Assembly: GCF_900182545.1 (NCBI RefSeq)
Contig: NZ_FXTJ01000001.1
Span: forward strand, 868,001 to 932,000
Direction of reading: 5' to 3'
Origin: Geodermatophilus aquaeductus
GTDB lineage: Bacteria; Actinomycetota; Actinomycetes; Mycobacteriales; Geodermatophilaceae
DNA length: 64,000 nucleotides
Shown: positions 41,190 through 51,302 of the stretch, piece by piece
Numbering within the stretch: the first letter of the stretch is position 1
Layout: every line of letters starts with the position of its first letter
Position numbers and translations under genes: made by a program
Notes under the pieces: generated by a model
What the model saw: only the letters and a program-made list of their open reading frames with translations
Told to the model about the DNA's origin: nothing
The model's database searches: none

Positions 41190-42587
41190 ATGGCCCTGTC
41201 CACCCCCCGGGCGCGCACCGCCGCGCCCGCCCCGCAGGACCCCGCCGACCCCGACGCGCGGCCGCCGTGGCGCGTGGCCGTCCCGCTCGGCCTGCAGCAC
41301 GTCCTGGCGATGTTCACCTCGAACCTGACCCCGGCGATCCTGCTGGCCGGCGTCATCGGCGCCACCACCGGCGAGGCCACGCTGCTGGTGCAGGCGGCGC
41401 TGCTGTGCGCGGGGCTGGCCACCCTGCTGCAGACCGTCGGCATCGGCCCGGTGGGCAGCCGGCTGCCGCTGATGATGGGGTCGGGCTTCGCGTTCATCGC
41501 CGTCGCCGTCCCGCTGGCCGAGGAGCACGGGCTGTCGGCGGTCCTCGGCGGGGTGCTGGTTACCGCCGCCGTGCAGGTGGCCATCGCGCTCGGCATCCAC
41601 CGGGTGGTCGGGCTGTTCCCGCCGGTGGTGACCGGCACGATCATCCTGGTCATCGGCCTGGGCCTGCTCCCCAGCGGCCTCACGCTGGCCGCCGGCGGCG
41701 CGAACTCCCCGGACTTCGGCTCGCCGGTCAACCTGGGCATCGCCGCGCTGGTCTGCCTGCTCGCCGTGGCGCTCAACCAGTTCTGCCGCGGGCTGCTGTG
41801 CACCGCCTCGGTGCTCGTCGCCGTCGTCGTCGGCTACCTGGTGGCCATCCCGTTCGGCCTGCTCGACCTCTCCGGCGTCGGGGACCGGCCGCTGGTCGCC
41901 GTTCCGCTGCCGTTCGAGTTCGGGCTGTCCTTCCCGCTGGTCGCCGTCCTGTCGATGGCGGTCGTCGGGGTGGTCAACATGGTCGACTCCGTCGGCACGG
42001 TGCACGCGGTCACCGAGGGCGGCGCCGGGCGGCCGGCCACGACGCGGGAGCTGCGCGGCGGGATCCTCGCCGAGGGCGGCAGCGCGGTCCTCGGCGGCGT
42101 CTTCGGGGCCCTGCCGACGACGATGTTCAGCCAGAACATCGGCCTGGTGGCGCTGACCAGGCAGATGAGCCGGCACGTGGTCACCATCGGCGCGCTGGTG
42201 CTGGTCGGGCTGGCGCTGCTGCCGCAGGTGGCCGCGGTGCTCGCCGCCATCCCGCCCGCGGTGCTCGGCGGCGGCGTGCTCGTGCTGTTCGGCATGGTGT
42301 GCGCGATCGGCGTGCAGATGCTGTCCAAGGACGGCCTGGACACCCGGTCGCTGCTGATCGTCGCGCTGTCGCTCGCGCTGGGCCGCGGCATCGCCTCGGC
42401 GCCCGCGGCGCTGGACCGGGTCACCGGCCAGTGGGGCGCGCTGTTCGACTCGGGGATCGTCGTCGCGGCCGTCGTCGCCGTGGTGCTCAACCTGGTGCTG
42501 CCCGGCCGGAGGCGCGCCGACGGCCCCTCCTCGCCTGCCGAGGTCGTCGTGGCCGACGTCGCGGAGCGGCCGGCGACGGCGGGCTGA
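41190..42587 (+). CDS. Uracil-xanthine (NCS2) permease
   Basis: 465 aa with 12-14 hydrophobic segments and GAGGAG at 41177-41182 before the ATG. The N-terminal GLQHVLAMFTSNLTPAILLAG is the NCS2 signature start. TM8-10 carry MVDSVGT and FGALPTTMFSQNIGLVALT, typical of the nucleobase:cation symporter 2 substrate site (QNxG). It should import xanthine, urate or uracil. The nucleoside hydrolase at 33.3-34.3 kb would act on the same metabolites, but linkage is loose. Confidence 0.92.
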   Translation: MALSTPRARTAAPAPQDPADPDARPPWRVAVPLGLQHVLAMFTSNLTPAILLAGVIGATTGEATLLVQAALLCAGLATLLQTVGIGPVGSRLPLMMGSGFAFIAVAVPLAEEHGLSAVLGGVLVTAAVQVAIALGIHRVVGLFPPVVTGTIILVIGLGLLPSGLTLAAGGANSPDFGSPVNLGIAALVCLLAVALNQFCRGLLCTASVLVAVVVGYLVAIPFGLLDLSGVGDRPLVAVPLPFEFGLSFPLVAVLSMAVVGVVNMVDSVGTVHAVTEGGAGRPATTRELRGGILAEGGSAVLGGVFGALPTTMFSQNIGLVALTRQMSRHVVTIGALVLVGLALLPQVAAVLAAIPPAVLGGGVLVLFGMVCAIGVQMLSKDGLDTRSLLIVALSLALGRGIASAPAALDRVTGQWGALFDSGIVVAAVVAVVLNLVLPGRRRADGPSSPAEVVVADVAERPATAG

Positions 42588-42614
42588 CCCACCCGCGGTG
42601 CCGGCCCGGGGCGG

Positions 42615-45600
42615 TCAGCGGGCCGGCACCGCCCGGGCCTCCGACACGCGCAGGGCCTCGGACAGACGCAGGGCCTCGGACACGCGCGCCGCCAGCTCGG
42701 CGGCGTGCTCGGCGGCGAGCAGGTCGTGGTGCGCCCCGGGGACGTCGACGACCGTCAGGTCCGGCACGACGCGCCGTAACGCGTACAGCTGGTTCATGAT
42801 CACCGGGATCCGCCGGCGGGCCCGGAAGTAGCTCACCGGCCCGGCGTAGGGCCCCCACACGTGCCGGTTGAACGCCTCCTCGCTGCGGCGCAGCACCTCC
42901 TCGTCCGGGGTCGACGGTCCGGGAGCCGGCAGCAGCCGCCGGAGTGGGCCGGCGCGGAGGAAGTCCGCCACCGTGTCCCCGGCCATGCCCGGCACGAGGC
43001 GGGCCGCGAGCGCGGCCAGGTGGTACAGCCGCTGGGCGTTGCGGGACAGCTGACCGGTCGGCGGGAGCAGGTCCAGCAGGCCGACGAAGCGGACCTCGCG
43101 CCCGCGCGCGCTGAGCAGGCGGGCCATCTCGAGGGCGACCAGCCCGCCGAAGGAGTAGCCGGCCAGCCGCACCGGGCCGGTGGGCTGCAGCTCCTCCAGT
43201 CGCTCGGCGTGCCGGCGGGCCAGCTCGGCGATCGAGGCCTCGCCGACGCCGTCCGCGGTGCCCAGGTGGGCGGTCAGCCCGTGGACCGGGGCGTCGGTGT
43301 CCAGGGCCGCGACCATCGACCGGTACAGGTCGACGTCGCCCTGCGGGCCGTGGACGAGGACCAGCGGCGGGACGCCGGGCGCACCCTCGCGCAGCACCTC
43401 GGCGGCTGCGTCCCGCCGGCCCTCGACGGCCAGGACCGCGGCCAGCCCGCCGATGGTCGGCGCGGCCACGAGGTCGTCGACACCCACCGGCCGGCGCAGC
43501 TCGCCCCGCAGCCGGCGCAGGAGCGTCATCGACTGCCGGGAGGTGCCGCCCGCGTCGAAGAAGTCGGCGTCCTCGGGCACGGGCCCCCCGAGGACCTCGG
43601 CGAACACCCGGGCGACGACCTCGTGCACCGTTCCCCCGTAGCCGTCCCCCCGGGCCTCCGCCGGCTGGTCCGCCGCGGCCCGCGCCCGCGCCTGCGTGGC
43701 CGCGAGGGCGGCGGCGATCCCCTGCAGGGACCCGGGGTTCCGCAGCGCGGAGGCGTTCCGGACGGGCTCGCCGTCGAGGACCGACCGCGCCGCGCTCTCC
43801 GACCGCTTGCCGTTGTGGGTGAGCGGCACCTCGTCGACGGCCAGGACCAGCGAGGGCACGTGCGCTGGGGAGCCCTCCCGCCGCAGCGTCGAGCGGATCC
43901 GCAGCGCCAGCGCGTCGTCCATGCCGACGCCCGGCCGCAGGACGACGAGGAGCGCGAGCCGCGTGCTGCCGGGAGCGTCCGGGTCGCGGGTCTCGACGGC
44001 CATGGCGTCGGCGACGCCTGGCACGGCGCGGACGATCGTGTAGATCTCCGACGGGCCGATGCGGATGCCGTTGACGTTGAGGACGCCGTCGGAGCGGCCG
44101 TGCAGCCGCGCGGACCCGTCCGGGTCGATCTCGATCCGGTCGCCGTGGGTCCACGCCCCGGGGTGCGCGGCGAAGTAGGCCCGGTGGAACCGCCGGCCGT
44201 CGGGGTCGTCGAGGAAGTGGACCGGGCGCGACGGGAACGGGTTGCGGCAGACCAGCTCGCCGACCTCCCCGAGCACCGGGGAGCCGTCCTCGCCGAGGGC
44301 CGCGACGTCGAGGCCGAGGCTCAGCGACTGGGCGCGCCCGCGGCGGACCGGCAGCTCGGGATGACCGAGGACGAAGCAGCCGATGATGTCCGTGCCGCCG
44401 GAGATCGACTGCAGGGGCACCGGGCCGACGGCGTCGGCCACCCAGTCGAACTGCCACTCGTGCAGGACGGCGCCGGTGGAGAGCACCGCGCGCAGCGCCG
44501 GGAGGGCGACGGCGTCCCGCGGCCGGTAGCCGGCGTCCTGGCACAGCTGCAGGTAGGCCGGGCTGGTGCCGAACACGGTGACCCCGTGGCCGGCCACCAG
44601 CTCCCAGAGGGTCTCCGGACCACGGACCGGGCCGTCGTAGACGACGACGTGCGCGCCGACGGCCAGGGCCGACAGCTGCCAGTTCCACATCATCCAGGCG
44701 GTGGTGGTGTGGAAGTAGAGCGTGTCGCCAGGGCCGAGGTCGCCGTGCAGCCGGTGCTCCTTGACGTGCTCGAGCAGCGTGCCGCCGGCGCCGTGCACCA
44801 TCGCCTTCGGCGGGCCGGTGGTCCCGGAGGAGAACATGACGAACAGCGGGGAGTCGAAGGCCTGGCGGGGCCACGCGGGGCCGAGGTCGTCGGGAGGGAC
44901 GGCGGCCACCAGGGCGGCGAGGGAGGCCACCGACACCCCGTCGAGCGCGGGCAGCGGGCCGTCGTCGAGCAGCAGCACCCGCCGGACCGTCGGCAGTCCC
45001 GCGAGCACGGTGCCGAGGACCTCGTCGGGGCCGGCGCCGTCCTGCCCGAGGCCGGTGCGGTCCACGAGCGCCGTACCGGCGCCCACCTGGCCGAAGCGGC
45101 CGACCAGGGTGGTGGGGCCCATGTCCGGCGTGGCCGTCGAGAGCGTGGCCCCGAGCGCGGCGACCGCGAGCGCCGCGACCGCGGTCCCGGCCGAGTTGGG
45201 TGCGATCGCCAGCACCGTGTCGCCGGGGCTCGTGCCCAGCTCGGCCAGCGCGCGGGAGGTGCGCCGGACGGCCCTCCGCAGCTCGCCCCGCGTGAGGCGG
45301 TCCACCGTGCCGTCCCCGTGCACCGACGTGAGCGCGGGTGCGTCGTCGCCGGCACCGGGCAGGGTGCGCAGCAGGTTCTCCGCGTAGTTGAGCCGCAGGT
45401 CGGGGAAGAACCGTGCGCCCTCGACGTCGTCCCCCGTGCGGACCGGCTCGGCCGACCCCTCGACGACCAGGTCCGACCAGGCGAGCAGGGTCCGCCAGAA
45501 GTCGTCGGGGGAGCGGACCGACCACTCGTGCAGTGCCGTCGCGGTGGGCAGCGCACGGCCGGCGACGGACTCGGCCCGGACGCGGAAGTCCGCGATCTGC

Positions 45601-45650
45601 GGCGCCCGGCCGGAGGGCACCGGCGGCGGAGCGGGGACGAGCACGGTCAT
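42615..45650 (-). CDS. Stand-alone adenylation-carrier-thioesterase (A-T-TE) protein with acetoacetyl-CoA-synthetase-like A domain
   Basis: 1011 aa. The first 650 or so residues resemble acetoacetyl-CoA synthetase rather than an amino-acid A domain: an N-terminal cap (SPDDFWRTLLAWSDL), the P-loop FSSGTTGPPKAMVHGAGG near residue 272, GTDIIGCFVLGHPELPVRRG and catalytic Lys615 in THNGKRSES. A carrier domain follows with DFFDAGGTSRQSMTLL (Ser704 modified by phosphopantetheine). A type-I thioesterase comes last: VLVHGPQGDVDLYRSM, Ser833 in GYSFGGL and His in DVPGAHHDLL. No condensation domain is present. It probably loads a short beta-oxo or hydroxy acid and releases or self-condenses it through the TE. 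It starts inside the stop of the PPTase gene (ATGA). The C-terminus ends in three 18-bp-encoded repeats (VSEALR). Confidence 0.85.
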   Translation of the reverse strand: MTVLVPAPPPVPSGRAPQIADFRVRAESVAGRALPTATALHEWSVRSPDDFWRTLLAWSDLVVEGSAEPVRTGDDVEGARFFPDLRLNYAENLLRTLPGAGDDAPALTSVHGDGTVDRLTRGELRRAVRRTSRALAELGTSPGDTVLAIAPNSAGTAVAALAVAALGATLSTATPDMGPTTLVGRFGQVGAGTALVDRTGLGQDGAGPDEVLGTVLAGLPTVRRVLLLDDGPLPALDGVSVASLAALVAAVPPDDLGPAWPRQAFDSPLFVMFSSGTTGPPKAMVHGAGGTLLEHVKEHRLHGDLGPGDTLYFHTTTAWMMWNWQLSALAVGAHVVVYDGPVRGPETLWELVAGHGVTVFGTSPAYLQLCQDAGYRPRDAVALPALRAVLSTGAVLHEWQFDWVADAVGPVPLQSISGGTDIIGCFVLGHPELPVRRGRAQSLSLGLDVAALGEDGSPVLGEVGELVCRNPFPSRPVHFLDDPDGRRFHRAYFAAHPGAWTHGDRIEIDPDGSARLHGRSDGVLNVNGIRIGPSEIYTIVRAVPGVADAMAVETRDPDAPGSTRLALLVVLRPGVGMDDALALRIRSTLRREGSPAHVPSLVLAVDEVPLTHNGKRSESAARSVLDGEPVRNASALRNPGSLQGIAAALAATQARARAAADQPAEARGDGYGGTVHEVVARVFAEVLGGPVPEDADFFDAGGTSRQSMTLLRRLRGELRRPVGVDDLVAAPTIGGLAAVLAVEGRRDAAAEVLREGAPGVPPLVLVHGPQGDVDLYRSMVAALDTDAPVHGLTAHLGTADGVGEASIAELARRHAERLEELQPTGPVRLAGYSFGGLVALEMARLLSARGREVRFVGLLDLLPPTGQLSRNAQRLYHLAALAARLVPGMAGDTVADFLRAGPLRRLLPAPGPSTPDEEVLRRSEEAFNRHVWGPYAGPVSYFRARRRIPVIMNQLYALRRVVPDLTVVDVPGAHHDLLAAEHAAELAARVSEALRLSEALRVSEARAVPAR

Positions 45651-46354
45651 CGAGGACCTCCGGGGGTCAGGCGGACGACGTCGAGGCGGTCGGGCACCAG
45701 CGGCGCGTCGCAGGCGAGGCTGGCGACGTACTCCTCGGGCACGGCGACGGGCGCGAGCGCCCACGGTCCCACCCTCCCGATGTCGGCCACCGGTGTCTCC
45801 ACCCCGGCCGGCGGGCGGCGGAGGCCGGTCCCCTCCGCCTTGAGGACCGCCTCCTTCTGCGTCCAGCACCGGGTGACGGCGCGCAGCCGCACGGGCCCGG
45901 GGAGCAGGACCGCGAGCCGCGCCAACTCCGCCGGGCTCAGCCAGCCCTCGTCCGCGGCGGCGGCGGCCTCCTCGTCGCGGTGGCGCTGGACGTCGATGCC
46001 GACGGTGGCGCCGGCCGCCACGGCGACGAGCGCCACGCCCTCGCTCGCCGAGCAGGACAGCCCCAGGCCGGAGCCGGGGAGCACGGGGCGGCCGCCGGTG
46101 GTCTGCAGCGGTACGTCACGCGGTGCGACGTCGAGCAGGAAGCCGAGGACCCGGCGCAGGCCCGAGCGGAGCAGCACCCGCCGGCGGCGGACGGAGGGGG
46201 CCCCGCGGTCGGCGCGTTCCCGTTCGGCCGGAGTCAGGTCGGTGGCCGCGAGGGTGAGGTCCCATCCCCTGTCCGTCAGGTCGAGGACACGGAGAGTGAT
46301 CTCGGCGGGCAGCGCCGGGGAGGTGGCCAGCCGTTCCGACGTCCGAGTCGACAT
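45647..46354 (-). CDS. Sfp-type 4'-phosphopantetheinyl transferase
   Basis: 235 aa from an ATG with GGAGCGGG upstream. The two PPTase motifs are present: VGIDVQRH (Mg2+ binding Asp) and RCWTQKEAVLKAEGTGL (W-x2-KEA). It is one compact pseudo-dimeric Sfp/HetI-type enzyme. It transfers phosphopantetheine from CoA to a carrier-protein serine, almost certainly that of the A-T-TE protein whose gene overlaps it by 4 bp downstream. This makes a self-sufficient two-gene unit. Confidence 0.88.
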   Translation of the reverse strand: MSTRTSERLATSPALPAEITLRVLDLTDRGWDLTLAATDLTPAERERADRGAPSVRRRRVLLRSGLRRVLGFLLDVAPRDVPLQTTGGRPVLPGSGLGLSCSASEGVALVAVAAGATVGIDVQRHRDEEAAAAADEGWLSPAELARLAVLLPGPVRLRAVTRCWTQKEAVLKAEGTGLRRPPAGVETPVADIGRVGPWALAPVAVPEEYVASLACDAPLVPDRLDVVRLTPGGPR

Positions 46355-46401
46355 CCCGCTCCGCGCACCCGCGGGAGGTCCCCCGCACCGGGTCCCCGAC
46401 G

Positions 46402-47915
<1,514 letters not shown>

Positions 47916-48116
47916 TCAGCCTCCTGCGGTCGGGGCGAGCACCTCGACGGCGTCGCCGGGGGCCAGCCGGGTCGCCGTCCAGCTGCTGCGGGGGACGACG
48001 TCGCCGTTGCGGGCCACGGCCACGCGGTCGTGGCCGGCCGCGCGGGCGGCGACCAGGTCGGCGACGGTGGCGTCGTCGGCCAGCTCGGCCGGGGCGCCGT
48101 TGACGGTCAGCTCCAC
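47916..48116 (-). CDS. thiS: ThiS, sulfur-carrier protein
   Basis: 66 aa from a GTG at 48116. The ubiquitin-like fold starts ELTVNGAPAELADDATVADLV and ends in the essential Gly-Gly (APTAGG), which is adenylated and thiocarboxylated. The sulfur is donated to ThiG during thiazole formation. It overlaps thiO by 10 bp upstream and abuts thiG downstream. Confidence 0.93.
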   Translation of the reverse strand: MELTVNGAPAELADDATVADLVAARAAGHDRVAVARNGDVVPRSSWTATRLAPGDAVEVLAPTAGG

Positions 48117-49228
48117 ACGGGGCTCCTCTCGAAGCGGTCGGCGGTGAAGGGGGCGGCCACCTCCGGCAGCTCGCCGGTGGCCAGCAGCTCCGCGGTCGCC
48201 TCGGCGGTCACCGGGGTGAGCAGGACGCCGTTGCGGTGGTGGCCGGTGGCCAGCACGAGCCCGGGCAGCGACGAGGGACCGAGCAGCGGCGCGTTGTCCG
48301 GTGTGCCCGGCCGCCAGCGGGCCAGCGTCTCGGTCAGCTCCAGCTCGCCGACCTCCGGGACGACGTCGATCGCGTCGTGCAGCAGGTCGTGCACGCCGCC
48401 GGCGGTGACCCGGGCGTCGAAGCCGCGGTCCTCGGAGGTGGCGCCCACGACCAGCCGGTCGCCGCCGTAGGGGACCAGGTAGACCTGCCGGCCGCGGACC
48501 AGCGCGCGCACGGTGCCCTCGAGCAGCCCGGCGGCGCCGGCCAGCCGCAGGACCTGGCCCTTCACCGGGCGCACCGGCAGCGGCGGGACGCCGGGCAGCT
48601 GCCCGCTGCGGGCGCCGAGGGCGAGCACCACCCGGTCCGCCGGGAGCACCCGTGACGCCAGCCGGAGCCCTCCCGCGCGGCCGCCGTCGGTCACGACCTC
48701 CGCGACGCGGTCGCGCACCAGCACGACCCCGGCGGCCTCCGCCGCGGCGAGCAGCGCGGCGTGCACGGCCCGGCCGTCCACCGAGTGGTCGCCCTCGACC
48801 AGCAGCCCGCCGCGCACCCGGGTGGCCAGCGCGGGCTCCCGGCGGCGGGCCTCGCGTGGGGTCAGCCGGTGCGCGGCCAGGCCGAGCTCCCGCTGGAAGG
48901 CGTGCAGCGCGTCGAGCTCCCGGACGTCGTCCTCGTCGAACCCGACCACCAGCGTGCCGGCGGTGCGCAGGCCGACCGGCGTCCCGGCGGCCGCCTCCAG
49001 CTCGGCGGCGAAGGCCGGCCAGCGGGCGAGGGAGTCCAGGCCGAGGCGCAGCAGCGGCTCCTCGCGGTAGCCGGCCTCGGTGACCGGCGCGAGCATCCCG
49101 GCCGCCGCGGCCGAGGCGCCGGCGCCGGGGGCGTCGTCGACGACGGTCACCGACAGCCCGCGCCGCGCCGCCCGCCAGGCGACCGCCAGGCCGACGAGCC
49201 CGCCGCCGGCGACCGCGACGTCGGTCAC
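48107..49228 (-). CDS. thiO: ThiO, FAD-dependent glycine oxidase
   Basis: 373 aa from a GTG at 49228. The N-terminal dinucleotide-binding motif is VAVAGGGLVGLAVAWRAARRG (GxGxxG). DAAO-type features include MLAPVTEAGYREEPLLRLG, RPVKGQVLRL and the C-terminal TGHHRNGVLLTP. ThiO oxidises glycine to dehydroglycine for ThiG. It starts inside the cytX stop (GTGA). Regulation is by the TPP riboswitch upstream of cytX. Confidence 0.92.
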   Translation of the reverse strand: MTDVAVAGGGLVGLAVAWRAARRGLSVTVVDDAPGAGASAAAAGMLAPVTEAGYREEPLLRLGLDSLARWPAFAAELEAAAGTPVGLRTAGTLVVGFDEDDVRELDALHAFQRELGLAAHRLTPREARRREPALATRVRGGLLVEGDHSVDGRAVHAALLAAAEAAGVVLVRDRVAEVVTDGGRAGGLRLASRVLPADRVVLALGARSGQLPGVPPLPVRPVKGQVLRLAGAAGLLEGTVRALVRGRQVYLVPYGGDRLVVGATSEDRGFDARVTAGGVHDLLHDAIDVVPEVGELELTETLARWRPGTPDNAPLLGPSSLPGLVLATGHHRNGVLLTPVTAEATAELLATGELPEVAAPFTADRFERSPVWS

Positions 49229-50568
49229 CGGCGCCGACCGGCCAGGACCAGCGGCCGGATCACCAGGGGCACCGTGAGCACGACGGCCACGGCCAGCCCC
49301 ACCAGCGACGCCGACCAGCCGTTGGCCGGGTCGATGCCGAGGTCGGCCTGCCACGCGCTCCACCACGCCGTCCAGCCCGCGCCCGGCCCGGGGAAGTACG
49401 TGGGCAGGGTGAGCTGGTAGGCGACGAAGCCGGCGAGCCACGGCAGCAGGTACAGCGGCCGGGCCGGCGCGGCGTCGGAGGTGTCCCAGCCGCCGCGCGG
49501 GGTGAGCCAGTAGGCCACGAGCAGCACGCCGGCCAGCGGCACGAAGACCGCGCCGATGAGGAAGAGGAACGGCTCGTAGGCGGCGACGTCGAAGGTCAGC
49601 GCCAGCAGCGTCGCCACCGCACCGACGACGACGGCGAGCACCCGGCGGTCCAGCCGCGCGACGACGTTCTGCGCCGACACCGCCGTCGAGTAGAGGTTGG
49701 CGAACGCCTCGTCGAGCTCCACCGACACCAGCACGAGCACCGCCACGGCGCCGAGCGGCACGGCCAGCAGCGCGCCGATGACGTCGATGCCCGCACTGCC
49801 GTAGGCGGCCAGCGCCAGCACACCGAGGGTGAACATCACGACGGTGGCGACGCCGTAGCCGACCGCCGACCCGACGCCGGCGGCCCGGGCGCTGCGCGCG
49901 TGGCGGGTGTAGTCGGCGGCCAGCGGCAGCCACGAGACCGGCAGCGCGATGACGATGTCGGCCGCCGTCCAGAACGACGTCGCCCCGCCGCCCTCCAGCG
50001 GGGGCAGCGGCTCGGCCAGGACCTGCACGTACAGGTAGACGACGGCCGCGAGCGCGGCCCAGACCGCGTAGCGGGCCAGCACCCGGACGACGCCGAGCGG
50101 CCGCAGCGCCATGAGGGTGGCCAGGGCGCCCGCGGCGACGACGAAGGGCCAGCGCGGCGCGTCGAGCACCCGGGACGCGGCCTCGGCGATGACCACGATC
50201 TCGAACGTCGCCCAGCCGATGCACTGGACGAGGTTGAACGCCGTGGGCAGCCAGGAGGTGCGGCGGCCGAGCAGCCCGCGCAGCAGCACCATCCCCGGCA
50301 CGCCCTCGCGGGCCCCGGCCGCGGCGACCGCGCCGAGCAGCGCCGCCCCGATCGCCGCGCCGACGACGACGGCGGCGAGGGTCACCGCCAGCGGGCGCCC
50401 GGGCAGGACGACGAAGACGGCCGCCACCGGCAGCAGCACGCTGATGCCGAGGTTGGCCCACAGGCCGAGGGACTCGCCCAGGCCCATCGTGCGCGGCGGC
50501 GCCTGGTCGAGGGTGAGAGGTGCATCAGGGGTGCGGACAGCGGTACGGACAGGGTCCGACGTGCTCAT
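49225..50568 (-). CDS. cytX: CytX-like hydroxymethylpyrimidine permease (NCS1 family)
   Basis: 447 aa with about twelve membrane helices and an ATG at 50568. The start LTLDQAPPRTMGLGESLGLWANLGISVLL and ADIVIALPVSWLPLAADYTRHAR mark the purine-cytosine permease (NCS1) family. The gene lies directly behind a TPP riboswitch and in front of thiOSG, which identifies the CytX thiamin-precursor subgroup. It likely imports hydroxymethylpyrimidine, compensating for the missing thiC in this island. Confidence 0.87.
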   Translation of the reverse strand: MSTSDPVRTAVRTPDAPLTLDQAPPRTMGLGESLGLWANLGISVLLPVAAVFVVLPGRPLAVTLAAVVVGAAIGAALLGAVAAAGAREGVPGMVLLRGLLGRRTSWLPTAFNLVQCIGWATFEIVVIAEAASRVLDAPRWPFVVAAGALATLMALRPLGVVRVLARYAVWAALAAVVYLYVQVLAEPLPPLEGGGATSFWTAADIVIALPVSWLPLAADYTRHARSARAAGVGSAVGYGVATVVMFTLGVLALAAYGSAGIDVIGALLAVPLGAVAVLVLVSVELDEAFANLYSTAVSAQNVVARLDRRVLAVVVGAVATLLALTFDVAAYEPFLFLIGAVFVPLAGVLLVAYWLTPRGGWDTSDAAPARPLYLLPWLAGFVAYQLTLPTYFPGPGAGWTAWWSAWQADLGIDPANGWSASLVGLAVAVVLTVPLVIRPLVLAGRRR

Positions 50569-50569
50569 G

Positions 50570-50660
50570 AGCGCTCCCTACGCCGGCATTACCCGGTCAG
50601 GTTCCAGCGGTCGGCGGCGCACGCAGCCGCCCTCTCAGCCCGGTTGCCCCGAGCTCCCGC
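50570..50660 (-). ncRNA. TPP riboswitch (thi box) upstream of cytX-thiOSG
   Basis: Read on the minus strand it contains GGGGCAACCGGGCTGAGAGG, then a variable GC stem, GGAACCTGACCCGGGTAATG and CCGGCGTAGGGAG. These are the conserved CUGAGA, GAACCUGA and GGGUAAUNCCGGCGNAGGGA elements of the TPP aptamer. Thiamin pyrophosphate binding should shut down the leftward operon. Confidence 0.95.
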
Positions 50661-50702
50661 ACATGGCGCGGCCACCATACGCACGCCGTAACGTGCTCCG
50701 CC

Positions 50703-51302
50703 GTGCCGGTCGCCGAGCTGCTCGTCCGCCACGCCGACGCGTGGACCCGGGCCACCCGATCCCCGTTCCTCGACGCCGTCCGCGACGGCTCACTGCCCCC
50801 GGCGGTGTTCGACACCTGGCTGGTGCAGGACGCGCACTTCCTCGGTGACCTGCTGCGCTTCCAGGCCCGGCTGCTGGCCCGCGCGCCGCGTCCGGCGCAG
50901 GCGGTGCTCGCCGGCGGGTGCGTCGCGCTGGTCGGGGAGCTGGACTGGTTCGGTCGGGTGGCCGCCGCGCGGGGCCTGGACCTCGACGCGCCCCAGCTCC
51001 CGGCCACCATCGCCTACGGGGACCTGCTGTACCGGCTCGACGCCGCGGACGTCGGCACCGCCCTCGTCGCGCTGTGGGCGGTCGAGCGCGCCTACCTCGA
51101 CGCGTGGTCCGCGGCGAGGCCCGGCGCCGAGCTGTACCGGCCGTTCGTCGAGCACTGGACGACGCCCGCCTTCGCGGCCTACGTGGCCGGGCTGGAGGCG
51201 GCGGCCGACGGTGCCGCGGTCGACGACGCCGGCGCCGACGACGCCGCGGTGTTCCTCGAGGTCGCCGAGGCGGAGGCGGCCTTCTGGGAGATGCCGCGGT
51301 GA
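50703..51302 (+). CDS. TenA-family protein, TenA_E type (Glu in place of catalytic Cys)
   Basis: 199 aa from a GTG at 50703. The TenA fold is clear from FDTWLVQDAHFLGDLLRFQARLL. At the position where TenA thiaminase II has Cys within 'PCxxxY', this protein has ALWAVERAYLDAW, the signature of the TenA_E subgroup. TenA_E proteins hydrolyse amidopyrimidine breakdown products of thiamin in salvage. It overlaps a TenA_C-type gene by 4 bp, so the two could act in sequence. The C-terminus has an Ala/Asp-rich stretch. Confidence 0.82.
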   Translation: MPVAELLVRHADAWTRATRSPFLDAVRDGSLPPAVFDTWLVQDAHFLGDLLRFQARLLARAPRPAQAVLAGGCVALVGELDWFGRVAAARGLDLDAPQLPATIAYGDLLYRLDAADVGTALVALWAVERAYLDAWSAARPGAELYRPFVEHWTTPAFAAYVAGLEAAADGAAVDDAGADDAAVFLEVAEAEAAFWEMPR

